In this document: positions 63,753 to 64,000 of the stretch, one piece after another
How positions within the stretch are numbered: position 1 is the stretch's first letter
How the letters are laid out: each line of letters opens with the position of its first letter
NCBI RefSeq assembly: GCF_040712075.1
Contig: NZ_JBFCVL010000001.1
Location: 627,501-691,500 of the forward strand
Length of the DNA stretch: 64,000 nucleotides
Direction: 5' to 3'
Origin: Fodinicurvata sp. EGI_FJ10296
Lineage (GTDB): Bacteria; Pseudomonadota; Alphaproteobacteria; DSM-16000; Inquilinaceae
Made by a program: the position numbers and the translations under genes
The notes under the pieces: generated by a model
Seen by the model: the letters and a program-made list of their open reading frames with translations, nothing else
The model's database searches: none
Told to the model about the DNA's origin: nothing

Positions 63753-64000
63753 ATGGCTGACGGGTCCGCTGAAAGCCGACATGCGGCGACGACCGCCGAA
63801 CAGGAAACCTGGAGGCGGCGTATCGGCGTCTTTCTCCGGCGCCGCTTGAATGCCGGGACCGGAACACCGGAGGATCCCTCGTCCACCGGGGTTGCCTCGA
63901 CCGATCGGATGGGCGGTCGCGGCCGGGATGCGCCGACCTCGGCCGCCGGAGAGCGGCCGGACGACACTGCGGCAGGCGATGACTGGGCCGGGCCGCGCGA
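63753..64000 (+). CDS. chvG: sensor histidine kinase ChvG (N-terminus only)
   Basis: ATG 63753 opens a frame that runs off the window after about 82 residues. Its N-terminus contains WRRRIGVFLRRRL and a long acidic, disordered Ala/Asp/Gly-rich stretch, before any membrane segment. Position 139 bp downstream of chvI and the alphaproteobacterial chvI-chvG order identify it; no kinase motif is in view. Confidence 0.7.
   Translation, partial: MADGSAESRHAATTAEQETWRRRIGVFLRRRLNAGTGTPEDPSSTGVASTDRMGGRGRDAPTSAAGERPDDTAAGDDWAGPR

Overview
The window reads as a chromosomal segment of a GC-rich alphaproteobacterium, probably Rhodospirillales-like. The taxon signals are a ChvI/ChvG pair, a RegB/RegA (ActSR/PrrBA) redox pair, an MmcB-type DNA-repair protein, and an FtsK-LolA-aminotransferase neighbourhood. 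No rRNA, tRNA, CRISPR array, prophage or intact insertion sequence was recognised. The strain call is inference from gene content only.

Layout. 1-569 is the tail of an NADPH-dependent FMN reductase. 613-13870 is a surface-glycan island: on the minus strand two large GT-B-like putative glycosyltransferases and two overlapping Gfo/Idh-type oxidoreductases; on the plus strand a tightly coupled seven-gene nonulosonic (legionaminic) acid pathway, legB-legC-legG-legI-legH-ptmE-legF. The 2.4-6.7 kb part is visibly more AT-rich than its surroundings. 13913-18583 is housekeeping (lolA, ftsK, a DapC-like aminotransferase). 18889-23318 is a copper-handling cluster (Cys-rich secreted protein, DUF305, DUF411, CopA, SHOCT protein) with a CueR-type promoter in front of copA. 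23339-32849 is a nine-gene minus-strand operon joining a tripartite tricarboxylate transporter (TctCAB) to oxidoreductases, a sugar isomerase-like protein, an enolase-superfamily protein, a DapA-family aldolase/dehydratase and a TetR regulator; it looks like uptake and breakdown of an unknown sugar acid.

33009-35922 encodes cytochrome bd oxidase (cydA-cydB-cydX) with a perfect FNR-type box upstream and a strong terminator. Then follow an AAA ATPase, a SYLF lipid-binding protein, a histidine phosphatase, a chromate transporter, an Lrp/AsnC regulator beside a DmdA-like aminomethyltransferase, and a large M64-type metallopeptidase with a Gly/His tail. 44058-45381 is an unusual gene-poor stretch with a REP hairpin, short repeats and a large inverted-repeat-bounded structured element. 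45382-50841 is a D-aminoacylase/TRAP transporter operon with a divergent LysR regulator.

50952-64000 holds a flavin amine oxidase, a LysE exporter, divergent cobS/cobT, regB/regA, OsmC and GNAT genes with overlapping divergent starts, a degenerate EAL protein, MmcB, a secreted SNase-like protein, proline iminopeptidase, ChvI and the first part of ChvG. The physiological picture is a metabolically flexible bacterium that makes a sialic-acid-like surface sugar, scavenges organic acids and D-amino acid derivatives, and switches respiration with oxygen and redox state.
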